The translations under genes and the position numbers were made by a program. The notes below the pieces were generated by a model. The model worked only from the letters and a program-made list of their open reading frames with translations, was not told where the DNA came from and did not search any database. A DNA stretch of 64,000 bases, taken from NCBI GenBank assembly GCA_026745465.1, contig JACYXH010000446.1, positions 372,001 to 436,000 of the forward strand, given 5' to 3'. Positions 1 to 64,000 of the stretch are shown here, in pieces. Position 1 is the first letter of the stretch; every line of letters begins with the position of its first letter. The DNA is from Lota lota. Lineage: Eukaryota > Chordata > Actinopteri > Gadiformes > Lotidae.

Positions 1-64000
<64,000 letters not shown>

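Overview
The window looks like intronic and exonic DNA of a ray-finned fish, most likely a teleost. The evidence is vertebrate-type splicing, a compact gene whose longest intron here is about 2.4 kb, very dense AC, GA and GACA microsatellites, and several tRNA-derived SINE copies and SINE tails of a kind common in fish. No bacterial gene, CRISPR array or virus was seen.

I support one gene. It runs on the minus strand across the whole window, with both ends outside. It is the teleost orthologue of SYNE1 (nesprin-1, the giant spectrin-repeat protein of the outer nuclear membrane). I placed 91 coding exons by hand from codon content, GT-AG (one GC-AG) splice sites and agreement with human nesprin-1 as I remember it. 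Their lengths sum to 17,913 nt, about 5,971 codons, and reading phase is kept across every junction. The 5' edge (exon 1, at position 64000) corresponds to roughly residue 2,270 of the human protein. The 3' edge (exon 91, at position 240) corresponds to roughly residue 8,230. The actin-binding CH domains lie beyond position 64000 and the C-terminal KASH anchor lies before position 1. All that is encoded here is rod.

Layout in transcription order: 64000-41500, exons 1-34, many small spectrin exons, with long minisatellites at 47.9-50.3 kb and 55.2-55.8 kb; 41370-39210, exon 35, a single 2,161-nt exon; 38800-25500, exons 36-56, including the serine-rich non-repeat linker (exons 49-51) and an exon with a glycine run (exon 55); 24800-240, exons 57-91, with the largest microsatellites (22.2 kb), a MITE (19.2 kb) and a 1-kb minisatellite (8.3-9.3 kb).

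The least expected pattern is that many intronic tandem repeats begin exactly at exon edges and carry copies of the neighbouring splice site. At least six introns hold duplicated 5' splice sites with a few exon bases, and two hold duplicated 3' splice-site regions. Other notable points are a GC-AG intron, microsatellites serving as polypyrimidine tracts, a CpG-rich block with an in-frame ATG upstream of exon 55 (possible internal promoter), and a 326-bp MITE flanked by 11-bp direct repeats. Exon numbers below run in transcription order within this window, not whole-gene numbering.
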